From the NCBI RefSeq assembly GCF_002910905.1, contig NZ_NEUE01000288.1:1-49117 (forward strand): a stretch of DNA of 49,117 nucleotides. The letters run 5' to 3'. The DNA comes from Streptomyces sp. SM11 (GTDB lineage Bacteria; Actinomycetota; Actinomycetes; Streptomycetales; Streptomycetaceae). The notes beneath the pieces are model-generated. The model was given only the letters and a program-made list of their open reading frames with translations. It was not told the DNA's origin and made no database searches. The translations under genes and the position numbers were made by a program. Below are positions 1-9,559 of this stretch, piece after piece. Numbering within the stretch: position 1 is the stretch's first letter; every line of letters starts with the position of its first letter.

Positions 1-1
1 G

Positions 2-1567
2 CTGGGGCCGCTGTTCACGGACGAGGAGTTCGCGGACCTCTTCCCTGTCCGGGGCCGGCCTGCCTGGTCCCCGGCCGGGCTGGCGCTGGTATTGGTGCTC
101 CAGTTCGTGGAGGGGCTGACCGACCGGCAGGCCGCATAGGCGGTGCGGGCCAGGATCGACTTCAAATACGCCCTCGGCCTTGCACTGGATGACCCGGGAT
201 TCGACTTCTCGGTGCTGTCGGAGTTCAGGGACCGGCTGGTGGAGGCGGATGCCGGGCGGCGGGTGCTGGACGGCATCTTGATCGCGGCCCGGGAGAAGGG
301 CCTGCTCAAGACGGCGGGCCGGGCCCGCACCGACGCCACGCACGTGCTGTCGGCCGCCCGTGAGCTGTCCTGGCTGGAGATGGTCGCCGAAACCCTGCGC
401 TCGGCGCTCAACGCGCTCGCCCAGGCCGCCCCGGGCTGGCTGTCGGACATCGCGGAGCCGGACTGGTTCAAGCACTACGCCACCCGCGCGGAGGACTCCC
501 GGTTCCCCAAGGCCCGGACCAGACGCGACGAGGTGGGAGCGCGGATCGGCCGTGACGGGACGCGTCTGCTGGAAGCGGTCTTCGCAGCGGACGCACCGGC
601 CGGTCTCGGTGTCCTGGCGGAGGTGGAGACCTTGCGGCAGATGTGGGTCCAGCACTTCCACCGGGTGGAGGGCGAGGTGAGGCGGCGGGACCCAAAAGAC
701 CGGACGCCGGGCGCGTTGCGCCTGGTCACCCTCTATGACACCGAAGCCCGTGGCAGCGTCAAGCGGGACACTCTATGGGACGGATACAAGGTCCACCTCA
801 CCGAGACCTGCGAGCCGCAGACGCCGAACCTGATCACGAACGTGGCCACCACCCTCGCCACCGTCCACGACAGCGTGACCATCCCCGAGATCCATGATGC
901 GCTGGCCGGGCGGGACTGCCTGCCCGGTGAGCACTGGGTCGACGCCGGATACCCCACCGCCGGCCAGGTCGTCACCGCCCGCAGGGACCACGGCGTCGTC
1001 CTGCATGGTCCGATGGCTGCCAGCACCGACGCGTCGGCCGACGGGCCCTTCGGGCAGGACGCCTTCACCATCGACTGGGACCGCGAACAGGTGACCTGCC
1101 CGAACGGTGTCGTCAGTACGCAGTGGGCCGAGCGGCGTTCCCAGCAGAGCCTGCCCGTCATCCGGGTCCGCTTCAGCCCGGCCGACTGCCGCCCCTGCCC
1201 TCACCTGCGCGACTGCGTCAACTCACCCTCGCCGCGACGCCGCGAGCTCAACCTCCGGCAGGGCCGCGACGAACACGAAACCGTCCGCACGGCCCGAGCC
1301 GAGCAGCGAACCGAGGCTTGGAAGGAGCGGTACAAGATCCGTGCCGGTGTCGAGGGCACCATCTCCCAGGCCGTCGGACGCTGCGGTCTGCGCAGATCCC
1401 GCTACCGAGGCCTCGCGAAGACCAGCCTCCAGCACCAGCTCACCGGCGCAGCGATCAACCTCGCCCGCATCGACGCCCACCTCACCGGCCAACCACGAGC
1501 CCGCACCCGCACCAGCCACTTCGCAGCACTTCGCCCCGCCGACCAAACGATCGACGGGGCGAAGTAG
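2..1567 (+). pseudogene. IS1182-family transposase, nonsense-disrupted and cut by the window start
   Basis: The reading frame is open from position 2 and reads like the N-terminal part of IS1182-type transposases (LGPLFTDEEFADLFP, then EGLTDRQAA). It meets a TAG at 137-139, where related proteins carry an acidic residue, and continues in the same frame to 1567. The downstream part has the family landmarks: a YDTEAR segment before WDGYKVHLTE, WVDAGYP around the second acidic residue, a Cys cluster (CRPCPHLRDC) and a C-terminal RAGVEGTISQ carrying the likely catalytic Glu, followed by LRRSRYRGLAKT. A GTG at 143 could start a 474-residue product lacking the N-terminal domain, so a functional element is unlikely unless the stop is read through. 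The true 5' end lies outside the window. The family call is by motif recognition; the single-base nonsense change is read directly. Confidence 0.85.
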
Positions 1568-1752
1568 GCAGGCCCCGGATTAGCCAACAGCGTCGGACAT
1601 ACCTGGCGGGGCTTCAGATTTGCGACTGCTACCCAACATGGTTTGCGTCGCCCCGGATGGCGAGGTTGCACCTCGCCCTCCAACCGACGCAGCACCCCGG
1701 CGGCAGTTGCCGCACCGCCAGTAGGCATCAAGGGGCAGTCCGGCGGAACCTC

Positions 1753-2391
1753 TCAGGGCAGACGCAACCGATCCACCTTCAGCACCAACTTCATCTGCTC
1801 TGCGAGAGCAAGGTTCGCAGCCCCAGCCCGACGCATAAACCGAGTCGCGGGAAACTCGTCAGCGGGAAACTCCCCAAGGAAATCCACATCGCCCTTGGTT
1901 TCGGCTAGGGATGCTTCCCCGGCCTCGCCACCCTTCAGGAAGTACTCCCCTTCGGCACTCTGATATTCCGCCAGGAATTCGGCGATCTCCGAGCGGATTT
2001 CGGCGATCGAGATCGCCGAGTTCACTGCGGACTCTGGATCTGTCTCAAGGAAGCTTGACATCGCGGACACCGATACGGAGATGGCATCCGCTGCGAAGCC
2101 GGCGGCTTCTCCGCCGACATCCTCAAGGCGAGTGATCCAGCACTCTGCCTCCTCTCGGACCCGCGTGAGATCCGACGCCGAGGCCTGCTGGATACCGCGC
2201 AGGTCCAGCCACACCGCATCCAGTCCGTTGTTGATCCGGTAAAAGGAGTCTCCCTCTCCTGAATCATGAAGGAACGCCATGGATATCGATCGCACCTTCG
2301 TCGCACACAGAGCCGTGACGGCCAGCCGTTTGCGTGGGGTCAGCCGTGCGCACTCCACACGGACGACTTCGACGTCTTCGAGAAATCCCAT
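1753..2391 (-). CDS. Probable immunity protein of the RHS toxin, DUF416-like
   Basis: A 212-residue acidic, mostly helical protein with no signal peptide, so cytoplasmic. It starts 11 bp after the stop of the RHS toxin gene, with an AGGTG Shine-Dalgarno sequence 7 nt before the ATG, so the two are almost certainly co-transcribed. This is the usual place for the cognate immunity gene of a polymorphic toxin. The N-terminal LTPRKRLAVTALCATKV, followed by a Ser/Gly-Glu-Gly stretch and further helices, resembles the DUF416 (YjaG) fold, in which a similar 'R..LA.A.A' helix opens the protein. That resemblance is by eye and tentative. Its GC content is visibly lower than that of the RHS body, like the toxin tip. 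Role as immunity protein is inferred from position. It could instead be an unrelated hypothetical gene. Confidence 0.7.
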   Translation of the reverse strand: MGFLEDVEVVRVECARLTPRKRLAVTALCATKVRSISMAFLHDSGEGDSFYRINNGLDAVWLDLRGIQQASASDLTRVREEAECWITRLEDVGGEAAGFAADAISVSVSAMSSFLETDPESAVNSAISIAEIRSEIAEFLAEYQSAEGEYFLKGGEAGEASLAETKGDVDFLGEFPADEFPATRFMRRAGAANLALAEQMKLVLKVDRLRLP

Positions 2392-2402
2392 CTCAATTCA
2401 CC

Positions 2403-5400
2403 TCACGGAGTCCAAATCGCCTGTGTATCGCTGACCAGGGTCGCACCCTTGCCCTGCAGGAAACCCCGACATGCTGGGCAGAACGGTCTATTCACTGCCA
2501 GGCCTGTCGGCGTTAGGTCAAGATGGACTGCTGTCTCCCAGAGCTTGACCTCTGCATGCGGGAAGTTACCTGATGCGTCCACGCCAGTGCGCGATATCCC
2601 GAGCTCGTGAGGGAGGAGCTGTGCACGTTGAATCTGAGAGATATTCTTCCGTGCTCCAACGGCCACAACGTCGAGAGATTCCGGTCCACCGCCTACCGCG
2701 TGCATGACTCCAGTGGTCGCCCTGTCGTTCGCCTTCCCCGCCGGGATGAGCGCGTGCAGGGTGTCTGCTCGGTCTTGCAGGTTGTCAAGATCGAGAGCGC
2801 CGCCGCCGCAATTGTGAACCAGGACCGGCGTAGCCCCCGCCAGCACATAGTACGTGTGGGTGTCGTTGATCGTGAGGTCGTGGGTGCGTTGGCGCTGGTC
2901 GAAGTGGCGGACGTGTTCGACCGTGGCGGTGGTGCCGACCGGGGTGTGGAGGGTCATGCCGGGCTTGAGGTCGCCGGCGTTGATCCACTTGTTCTCGGAC
3001 TCCACCCAGAAGGGGTGGGTGGTGGTGGAGATCAGTGCGGAGGCGTCGGCGTTCTGTGTCTTGATGGTGAGGTCGACGAAGTGCTTGTCATCCTCGGTGA
3101 CGATGGTGCCGACGACCTCGCGGGTGGTGGTTTTGCCGGTTTCAGGGTCGGTGACGGTGACCTTGTCGCCGAGCGCTACGTCCTCGATCGGCTTGGTCGT
3201 GCCGTCGTCCAGGAGGACTCTGGTGCCTGGTTGGAAGCTGTGGCACTCGCTCTTCTTGGCCTTGGCGACGGCTGCCTTGGTTTTCGCTCGTGCTTCGTCG
3301 AGCTTGTCTCTGGCCTTTCCGAGCGCCTTGGAGTTCTTGAACCAGCCCTTGATGCCGCCGATGAGGTCTCCGACCAGACCCGTGACGCGTTTGGCGAGAT
3401 CGTAGCCCTTCTTCCACTTGAAGGGGTTCGCGTACTTGGCGAGGAATTTTCCGGCGAGGCCGCCGGCGAAGCTGCCTGCGACGTTGAGGAGGGTTTCGCC
3501 ACAGGCTCCGATGTCGCCGCTGGAGAAGCAGTCGAGTGCCGCGTCGACGCCGATCTCACGCTTGATGATCTTGATAAGGGCCTTGACGGACCGCTTGACC
3601 TGCTGCTTTGACGTATTGAGGTTCGACTTGGCGGCCGCGACCTTCCCGTGGGCTTGCTCTTCCGCGTGTTTGGCCTGCTTCGCCTCGTGTTCGTTCTGTG
3701 CCTTCTTGCTGGAGATCGGGATGCCGCCCTGGCAGGCGATCAGGCCTTGCATGCATTCGGGGATGGCCAGGCCGCTGGGGTCGGACAGGGTGACGGGGCT
3801 GTTGTCGGCGTACCCGTAGCCGTTCATCTGCTGTGGGCTGGTGTAGTCGATGAGCGGGTCGAGGGAGAGGAACTTCCCCAGGCCCGGGTCGTATTGGCGG
3901 GCGCCGATGTGGGTGAGGCCGCTCTGCTTGTCGAGTGTTCCGCCGACGAAACCCTTCTCGCCGGGCCAGGTGCCGCTCGGCGTGCCGCGGGGGCCGCCGT
4001 AGGGGTCGAAGCGGCGCTGCGCGACGGCTCCGGTGACGGCGTTGATGGCGAGGCTGCTGGTGCCCTGGTGGTCGGAGGCCAGGAAGGCCATATCGCCGTT
4101 GTTCTGGCGGACGGCGATGGTCTCGCCGGCGAAGGAGTAGTAGCGGGTGGCCTTCACGGTGCTGGAGCCCTTGGCCAGGCTCAGTTCCATGCCGGGCAGG
4201 TAGACCGTGGTGGCGGTGGCGTCGCGGCGGATGACACGGTTGCCGCCGGCGTCGTAGACGTAGGTGGTCTCCTTGCCGTCCGCCTCGGTGGTCTTGGTGA
4301 GTTTGCCCTCGGCGTTCCAGTCCAGGGTCTGGGTGTCGCCGCTCAGGACCCGCTGGGTGGTGTTGCCGGTGGCGTCGTAGGCGTAGGTGGACTGACGGTC
4401 GCCGGTGGGGGTCCTCTCGGTGACCTTGGTGACCGCGTGCGGGCCGGCGTCGCCCTCGCCGTAGATGTAGGTGCGAGTGGTGTCCTTGGACGCGTCCAGG
4501 CCGGTGTCGTGAACGACTTCCTTGGTGCGGTTGCCGATCGCGTCGACCGTGTGCGAGGTCCAGTACGCGGCGGGTCCGCCCAGCGGGGCGCTGCCCGGAG
4601 CCGTGGAACATGCCTGGGGCTCGGAGCCGTTCAGTGTGCTGCCGACCGTGCCGGAGCCGGTGGCCTGAGCTTCGGTGGCCGCTGGGGTCCAGGCCTCGGT
4701 GAGGCGCTGGCGACCGTCGTAGTCGAAGCACTGCACATCCGGGGCGGCGCCCGCGGTGTCGGACAGGGACTGGATGTTCCCGGCCTGGTCGTAGGAGTAG
4801 TGGCTGCGCTTGACAGCCGCGCGCTGGCCCACTTCCCCCTCGACATCGGTGGTGGAGCGGGTCAGCCGGTCGGTGCCCTTCTCGTGGGAGAAGGTCTGCC
4901 AGGTCTTCCTGCCTGTTCCGGTGGACAGTTGCAGCTGCTTGAGCTGGCTCGTGGAGGAGTAGACGGCGCCGGTGACGTAGGAGGTCTTCCCGGTCATCGA
5001 CGTAGGGCGCTGCAGTTCGTCGTAACCGAAGGCGATCGACTCGGAGGTCAGGCCCCCGGCCGCGGGCATACCGATGCCGTTGACGCTGCCGTCGGTGTTG
5101 TAGGTGGTGGTGAAGGTGTAGAGGCCTGCGAGTGCGCCCTCGGACTTGGGTACCGCGTACGCCGTCTTGAGCGGCTGGTAGAAGGCGTCCATGGACTGAA
5201 CGACCGAGCCGAAGAACTCGGCGCCGTTGGTGTAGCGCAGCGACATGTACGCGTGGCCGAGCCAGCCGGCCTTGTCGTAGCGGGTCTCGGTGAGCTTGGT
5301 GCCGGTGTCCGGCTCGCCCTTCCAGGTGGTCAGCGGGCGGCTGAGCTTGTCGTAGACCGTGGAGGTCTTCTCACCGCGGGCGTCGGTCACGACCACCGGG

Positions 5401-8400
5401 CGGTCCAGGCCGTCGTAGGTGGTGGTTGTGGCGCCCGCATCCGGGTCGACGGTCTTCGTCCGGCGGCCGAGCTGGTCGTACTCGAAGCCCCAGGAGTTGC
5501 CCTTGCTGTCCGTGACGGCCTGCATCCGGCCGACGGCGTCGTAGGTGTACTTGGTGCTGTCGTAGCCCGTGGACGGGCCCGTGTCCGGGCCGTTGTAGTG
5601 GCGCAGCTCGGTGGTGTTGCCGTGGGCGTCAGTGAAAGCGGTGGTCGGTGTGCCGCCATCGGGCGGGTTCACATGGGTGCGCTCACCGTCGTACGTGGTC
5701 GTGGTGCGCCACTGCTCGACTCCCGCGACCTGGAAGATCGAGGCGGTGGGGCGTCCCAGGCCGTCGTACTCGGAGACGGTCTGGGCGCCGACTTCGCCGT
5801 TGGCGACCAGGAGGAGCTCGTTGGAGGGGGCTCCGGTCGCGTTGTAGGTGGCGTTGGTCTTCTTCGGTTTGCCGGTGCCGTCGTAGAAGACGTCGGCGAC
5901 CATGCGGGTGCCGTCGGGGCCCTCGGTCTGCTTCTGGCGCGGGCGCAGCAGGGCGTCGTAGAGCTGGTACTCGGTGCCGTAGGTCGTGGCGCCGTTCTCG
6001 ATCTTCTCGGTCTTGACGGCGACGGGCTTGTCGCGGCGGACGTCGTAGGTGTACTTGATGCTCGGGTTGGTGGTCTTGGCGCGGTCGGGCAGCCAGACCT
6101 TGGTCAGGCGGCCGAGCGGGTCGTGGGCGAAGTCGGTGCGCTTGCCGTTGGGGTCGCTCTGGCCCGATGACTGGCCCCAGGCGGGTGCGTAGTCGGTGGT
6201 GGTGACGTGGCCGAGCGCGTTGGTGCTCTTGGTCTGAGAGATCAGGCCGTTGTCGTCGGTGTAGGCGGTGGTGGTCTTCGCGCCGTCCGCGTCGGTCTGT
6301 GCGGTGGGGCGGGCGAACTTGTCGTAGGTGGTGGTGCCGGTGGTCTGGTAGGTGGCGTTGGTGCCGTCGTGCTTGGTCAGGCGCTCGGTTCTGGTCGCGT
6401 CGCCCTTGGTGGGCGCGGCGTCAAAGGCGCCGCCGTCGTAGGAGGTGCGTTCGTCCGCGATGACCTGGGTCTTGCGGTCGGGAGTCGCGCTGCAGCCGAC
6501 CGCTACGGCTTCGCTGCGGGAGGGCAGTTCGTAGATGTTCTTGGACGGGTTGTCCGCGTACCACAGGCGGGTGCAGCTGTCGTCCTCGGCGGTGGCGACG
6601 TCGCCGAAGTCCTCGGTGCGTGCCAGCCGGACGTTGGGGCTGTCGGTGTCGTAGTGCGAGACGGAATTCGTCTCGCGCCAGGTGCCGTCGGAGAGAAGTT
6701 CGTAGCCGCGGGAGGTCTTCTCCTGGACGACGGTCGCCTTCGAGGTGGCCCAGGACTTGGTCTGGGTGGCCGTGTCGTGCTTCCACGGCTCGGAGATGGT
6801 CTTGGCGATGACCTTGCCGCCGGTGGGCTGGTCGTAGGTCTTGGACTCGATCTCGAAGCCGGTGTACTCCTTGTGTCCGGTGTAGGAGGTGCCGGTGGAG
6901 TCCTTGACGGTCTCGGTGCGGGTGCCGCCGCCGGGTAGCTTGTCGCCGTTGAGGCCCTGCAGATACGTGTAGTCGACCCGGGTCGCGGTCTCTTCGCCGT
7001 TGCCGCTGGTGACGGTGGTCCTGCCGTAGCCCTGCCACTGGCCCCAGGTCAGGTACTTGGCGTCGGTGATGCCGTCCGGCTCCGCGTGCCGCCAGCCGGC
7101 GTTGCCCTGGTGGTCGTAGCGGGTGACCAGGTCGTCGCCGCCGCCGGTGCGGTCGCTTTCCCGGATCTCCTGGACGACGTACTTGTGGAACCAGTCGGTC
7201 TTCGGCTCGATGCTGCCCGGCGGCGACCATACGACCGGGTAGCAGCGCTTGGTCGACTCACCCGGCTTGGGCAGCGCGGTGGCGGTGCACTCGGTGGGTG
7301 CGTAGGTGACATCGAGTTGGGCGCCGGTCTCGCTCAGGACGGTGACGAGGCGCAGCCGGTGGAAGGCGTCGATGTTGTCGTCGTCGCTGTCGACACGGTT
7401 GACGAGGTGCGCGCCCTGCAGTTCCAGGGAGGGCAGCTTGCTGCTGCCGCCCACCTTGCCCTCGTGGTCGATCTTGTTCAGCCACAGGGTCTTGGTGTCG
7501 TCGCCGTTGTCGGTGAACTGGTGGGTGAGGGTCCAGGCGTCGACGTCCGCGTAGGTGTCGGCACCGGTGCGCATCCGGGTGGTGATGCCGGTCAGCCGCT
7601 TGGTGGTCCAGAACGTCGCGGAGGACTGGCTCGCGTCGCACTTGGTGCCCGTCTTGCAGTGACGGTCCACCGGGGTGTCCGGCCAGTGCGCGGCGTTGGC
7701 CTTGGTCATCTTCGACGGGGCGCAGTCGAAGCCGGCGGTGGGCAGACAGCGCTCGGCGGTCCGGAAGATGACGCGGGCCGGGGCTTTGGCGTCGTACACC
7801 GCGCCGTCGCGCTGGCCGTAGTCGATGCGCTTGAGGTAGCCGCCACGGTGGTAGGCGGTGCCGTTGACGTCGGTCTTGCCGTTCAGGGCGTAGTGGTTGG
7901 TCTCCGCCCCGTAGTAGTACGACATGACATTGCCGTGGGTGTCCTTGACGTAGTCGAGGTTCCACCGCCAGGCCTGCTTGCAGTGCGCCGCGCTGAACGT
8001 GGAGTTGTAGCAGGGCTCACCGGCGTCGTCGCCGAAGACCGGGGTGGTCCAGGCGGAGCCGGTGGTCTCCTTGCCGGAGGTCCAGCCGGGCAGCCGGTTC
8101 AGGCCGAAGTAGTACTCGGTGCCCTCGGTGGTGGTGACCTTCCAGTGCTCTCCGTTGTTGTCGCCGTTGCTCGCCCCGGTGAGCTGCTCGACCCTGGCAC
8201 CGGACTCGGAGGCGAAGTGCCACTTGCCGCTCTTGTCGTCCTTGATGAGCTGGGCGGCGCTGCCGTTCAGCATGATCGTGGCGTTGTCGAACGCCCAGCA
8301 CTGCTCGGCGGAGGTCTTGTGCCCGTCCTCCGCGCACGACTTGTAGGACCGCTCGACATAGCCAGGCTCGTAGCCGAAGCCGTCACCCAGCCAGGAGCCC

Positions 8401-9440
8401 TGGTTGTTGGTGGCCGAGGTGCGGCCGTCCGCGGACTGCGAGGAGTAGCCCAGGCCGATCGACGGCGTCAGGCCGCCCGGTGTGGGCACCGTGCGCAGCG
8501 GATAGTCCCAGGAGAACCCACCGGAGGAGTTCGACACGTTCCAACTGGCCGACGGAGCCAGCGGGGTGGCCTTGTAGTCGCCCTTGTCCGAGGAGTCCCC
8601 GGCCTGCAGGGCCAGCACCGTGGAGCCCGCGGTACTGGCCTCCGACTGACGCGCGGCGGAGGCTGTCGCCTGCGTCTTGACCGGCTCGGCGGTGGCCGGG
8701 GCGGCGAGGGTGACATCGGCGGTCACGGTCTCGGCGTCGGTGTCGTTGACGGAGGCGAGAACCTTCGGCCTGCCGGAGCAGTTCTTGCTGCCCAGGTCGC
8801 GGATGGCCGCGCAGGCAGGCAGTTCCACCAGCCGCAGCCGTGCACCGTAGCTTCCGCCGTAGGCCTCCTCGAACGCCGAGTAGTCCACAGAGATACGGAC
8901 CTTGCCGGCGCTCTTGGCCCCGTCGGCGGGCCGGACCCGCAGCAGCGCGCCAGCGCCCGCCTTGTCGGCGCGCTTCTGATCCAGCACCTCGACCCGGACC
9001 TTCTCCGGGGTGGCGGCCGAGCGCGCCTGAGGCTTGTCGTCCTTGGCTGCCTTCGCCGTGGTCGCCTTCGCCTCGGTCGCCTTCTCCGTGGCGGCCTTGG
9101 CCGGTTCGGTGACCGTGACAGGCAGCCCGCCGACCCTCACCGGCTTCGCGCCCTTCGCCGCGACCGCCATCTCGGCGACGCCGCGTTCGGGCAGCACAGC
9201 CGCATCCAGCTTCTTGACCGCGGCCTTCGCCGCCTCATCGACCGGTCTGGGTTCGGGCTTGGCGTTCTTTCCACGTGCCGGGTCCGGGCTGTCCTGCACC
9301 CCCGGTGGTTTAGCCGGCTCGGGCTTGGCGGGCAGCGCCTGGACAGTACCCGCGGACAGCGACAGCAGTACGCCGAGCACGGTGGCTCCCACCGCGTACC
9401 GGGGCATGCGAGAGGCGAGCAAACGGCCACGGAAGGGCAT
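2403..9440 (-). CDS. Secreted RHS-repeat polymorphic toxin with Hint domain and deaminase-like tip
   Basis: A 2,345-residue protein. Residues 1-36 form a Sec-type signal peptide (basic start, hydrophobic LGVLLSLSAGTVQA). An Ala/Lys/Pro-rich region follows, then an SpvB/TcdB-like N-terminal part from about residue 295 (PTPGGLTPSIGLGYSS). Many YD repeats (YDxxGR, TTYDGLDRP) span about 1050-1800, and the RHS core closes with GARQYDPGLGKFLSLDPL and DPSG near 1887. A helical Lys/Ala linker leads to a Hint domain at about 2066-2211, starting CHSFQPGT and ending VLVHNC, which would release the tip by self-cleavage. Residues 2212-2345 are the toxin tip, with HAE at 2295-2297 and CPAC at 2321-2324, the zinc/catalytic pattern of the cytidine deaminase superfamily. 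RHS cages protecting a C-terminal toxin are established; the deaminase activity is inferred. A LamG and an FG-GAP gene lie upstream in the same orientation. Confidence 0.93.
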   Translation of the reverse strand: MPFRGRLLASRMPRYAVGATVLGVLLSLSAGTVQALPAKPEPAKPPGVQDSPDPARGKNAKPEPRPVDEAAKAAVKKLDAAVLPERGVAEMAVAAKGAKPVRVGGLPVTVTEPAKAATEKATEAKATTAKAAKDDKPQARSAATPEKVRVEVLDQKRADKAGAGALLRVRPADGAKSAGKVRISVDYSAFEEAYGGSYGARLRLVELPACAAIRDLGSKNCSGRPKVLASVNDTDAETVTADVTLAAPATAEPVKTQATASAARQSEASTAGSTVLALQAGDSSDKGDYKATPLAPSASWNVSNSSGGFSWDYPLRTVPTPGGLTPSIGLGYSSQSADGRTSATNNQGSWLGDGFGYEPGYVERSYKSCAEDGHKTSAEQCWAFDNATIMLNGSAAQLIKDDKSGKWHFASESGARVEQLTGASNGDNNGEHWKVTTTEGTEYYFGLNRLPGWTSGKETTGSAWTTPVFGDDAGEPCYNSTFSAAHCKQAWRWNLDYVKDTHGNVMSYYYGAETNHYALNGKTDVNGTAYHRGGYLKRIDYGQRDGAVYDAKAPARVIFRTAERCLPTAGFDCAPSKMTKANAAHWPDTPVDRHCKTGTKCDASQSSATFWTTKRLTGITTRMRTGADTYADVDAWTLTHQFTDNGDDTKTLWLNKIDHEGKVGGSSKLPSLELQGAHLVNRVDSDDDNIDAFHRLRLVTVLSETGAQLDVTYAPTECTATALPKPGESTKRCYPVVWSPPGSIEPKTDWFHKYVVQEIRESDRTGGGDDLVTRYDHQGNAGWRHAEPDGITDAKYLTWGQWQGYGRTTVTSGNGEETATRVDYTYLQGLNGDKLPGGGTRTETVKDSTGTSYTGHKEYTGFEIESKTYDQPTGGKVIAKTISEPWKHDTATQTKSWATSKATVVQEKTSRGYELLSDGTWRETNSVSHYDTDSPNVRLARTEDFGDVATAEDDSCTRLWYADNPSKNIYELPSRSEAVAVGCSATPDRKTQVIADERTSYDGGAFDAAPTKGDATRTERLTKHDGTNATYQTTGTTTYDKFARPTAQTDADGAKTTTAYTDDNGLISQTKSTNALGHVTTTDYAPAWGQSSGQSDPNGKRTDFAHDPLGRLTKVWLPDRAKTTNPSIKYTYDVRRDKPVAVKTEKIENGATTYGTEYQLYDALLRPRQKQTEGPDGTRMVADVFYDGTGKPKKTNATYNATGAPSNELLLVANGEVGAQTVSEYDGLGRPTASIFQVAGVEQWRTTTTYDGERTHVNPPDGGTPTTAFTDAHGNTTELRHYNGPDTGPSTGYDSTKYTYDAVGRMQAVTDSKGNSWGFEYDQLGRRTKTVDPDAGATTTTYDGLDRPVVVTDARGEKTSTVYDKLSRPLTTWKGEPDTGTKLTETRYDKAGWLGHAYMSLRYTNGAEFFGSVVQSMDAFYQPLKTAYAVPKSEGALAGLYTFTTTYNTDGSVNGIGMPAAGGLTSESIAFGYDELQRPTSMTGKTSYVTGAVYSSTSQLKQLQLSTGTGRKTWQTFSHEKGTDRLTRSTTDVEGEVGQRAAVKRSHYSYDQAGNIQSLSDTAGAAPDVQCFDYDGRQRLTEAWTPAATEAQATGSGTVGSTLNGSEPQACSTAPGSAPLGGPAAYWTSHTVDAIGNRTKEVVHDTGLDASKDTTRTYIYGEGDAGPHAVTKVTERTPTGDRQSTYAYDATGNTTQRVLSGDTQTLDWNAEGKLTKTTEADGKETTYVYDAGGNRVIRRDATATTVYLPGMELSLAKGSSTVKATRYYSFAGETIAVRQNNGDMAFLASDHQGTSSLAINAVTGAVAQRRFDPYGGPRGTPSGTWPGEKGFVGGTLDKQSGLTHIGARQYDPGLGKFLSLDPLIDYTSPQQMNGYGYADNSPVTLSDPSGLAIPECMQGLIACQGGIPISSKKAQNEHEAKQAKHAEEQAHGKVAAAKSNLNTSKQQVKRSVKALIKIIKREIGVDAALDCFSSGDIGACGETLLNVAGSFAGGLAGKFLAKYANPFKWKKGYDLAKRVTGLVGDLIGGIKGWFKNSKALGKARDKLDEARAKTKAAVAKAKKSECHSFQPGTRVLLDDGTTKPIEDVALGDKVTVTDPETGKTTTREVVGTIVTEDDKHFVDLTIKTQNADASALISTTTHPFWVESENKWINAGDLKPGMTLHTPVGTTATVEHVRHFDQRQRTHDLTINDTHTYYVLAGATPVLVHNCGGGALDLDNLQDRADTLHALIPAGKANDRATTGVMHAVGGGPESLDVVAVGARKNISQIQRAQLLPHELGISRTGVDASGNFPHAEVKLWETAVHLDLTPTGLAVNRPFCPACRGFLQGKGATLVSDTQAIWTP

Positions 9441-9509
9441 CAGAGACAGCTCCGTGAAGACAGAAGTTCGAATGAGCTCAGGTCAGGGGTAGAGCACCAG
9501 GGAGCGGGG

Positions 9510-9539
9510 CCGGGAGCGCCCCGTGCGGGGCGCTCCCGG
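9510..9539 (-). terminator. 13-bp perfect GC hairpin between the LamG and RHS genes
   Basis: Stem 9510-9522 pairs perfectly with 9527-9539 around a GTGC loop. It lies 21 bp after the LamG gene stop and 69 bp before the RHS start, on the same strand. There is no long T-run, as is common in Streptomyces. It may terminate or attenuate transcription before the toxin gene, which would then have its own promoter or receive only read-through. Confidence 0.75.
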
Positions 9540-9559
9540 TCACCCGGTGAGAAGTGGGG

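Noticed and set aside
1568..1752. Right end of the IS1182 element
   Set aside because: The GGATTAGCCAACAGC stretch after the transposase may be near the end, but without the left end no inverted repeat can be shown.
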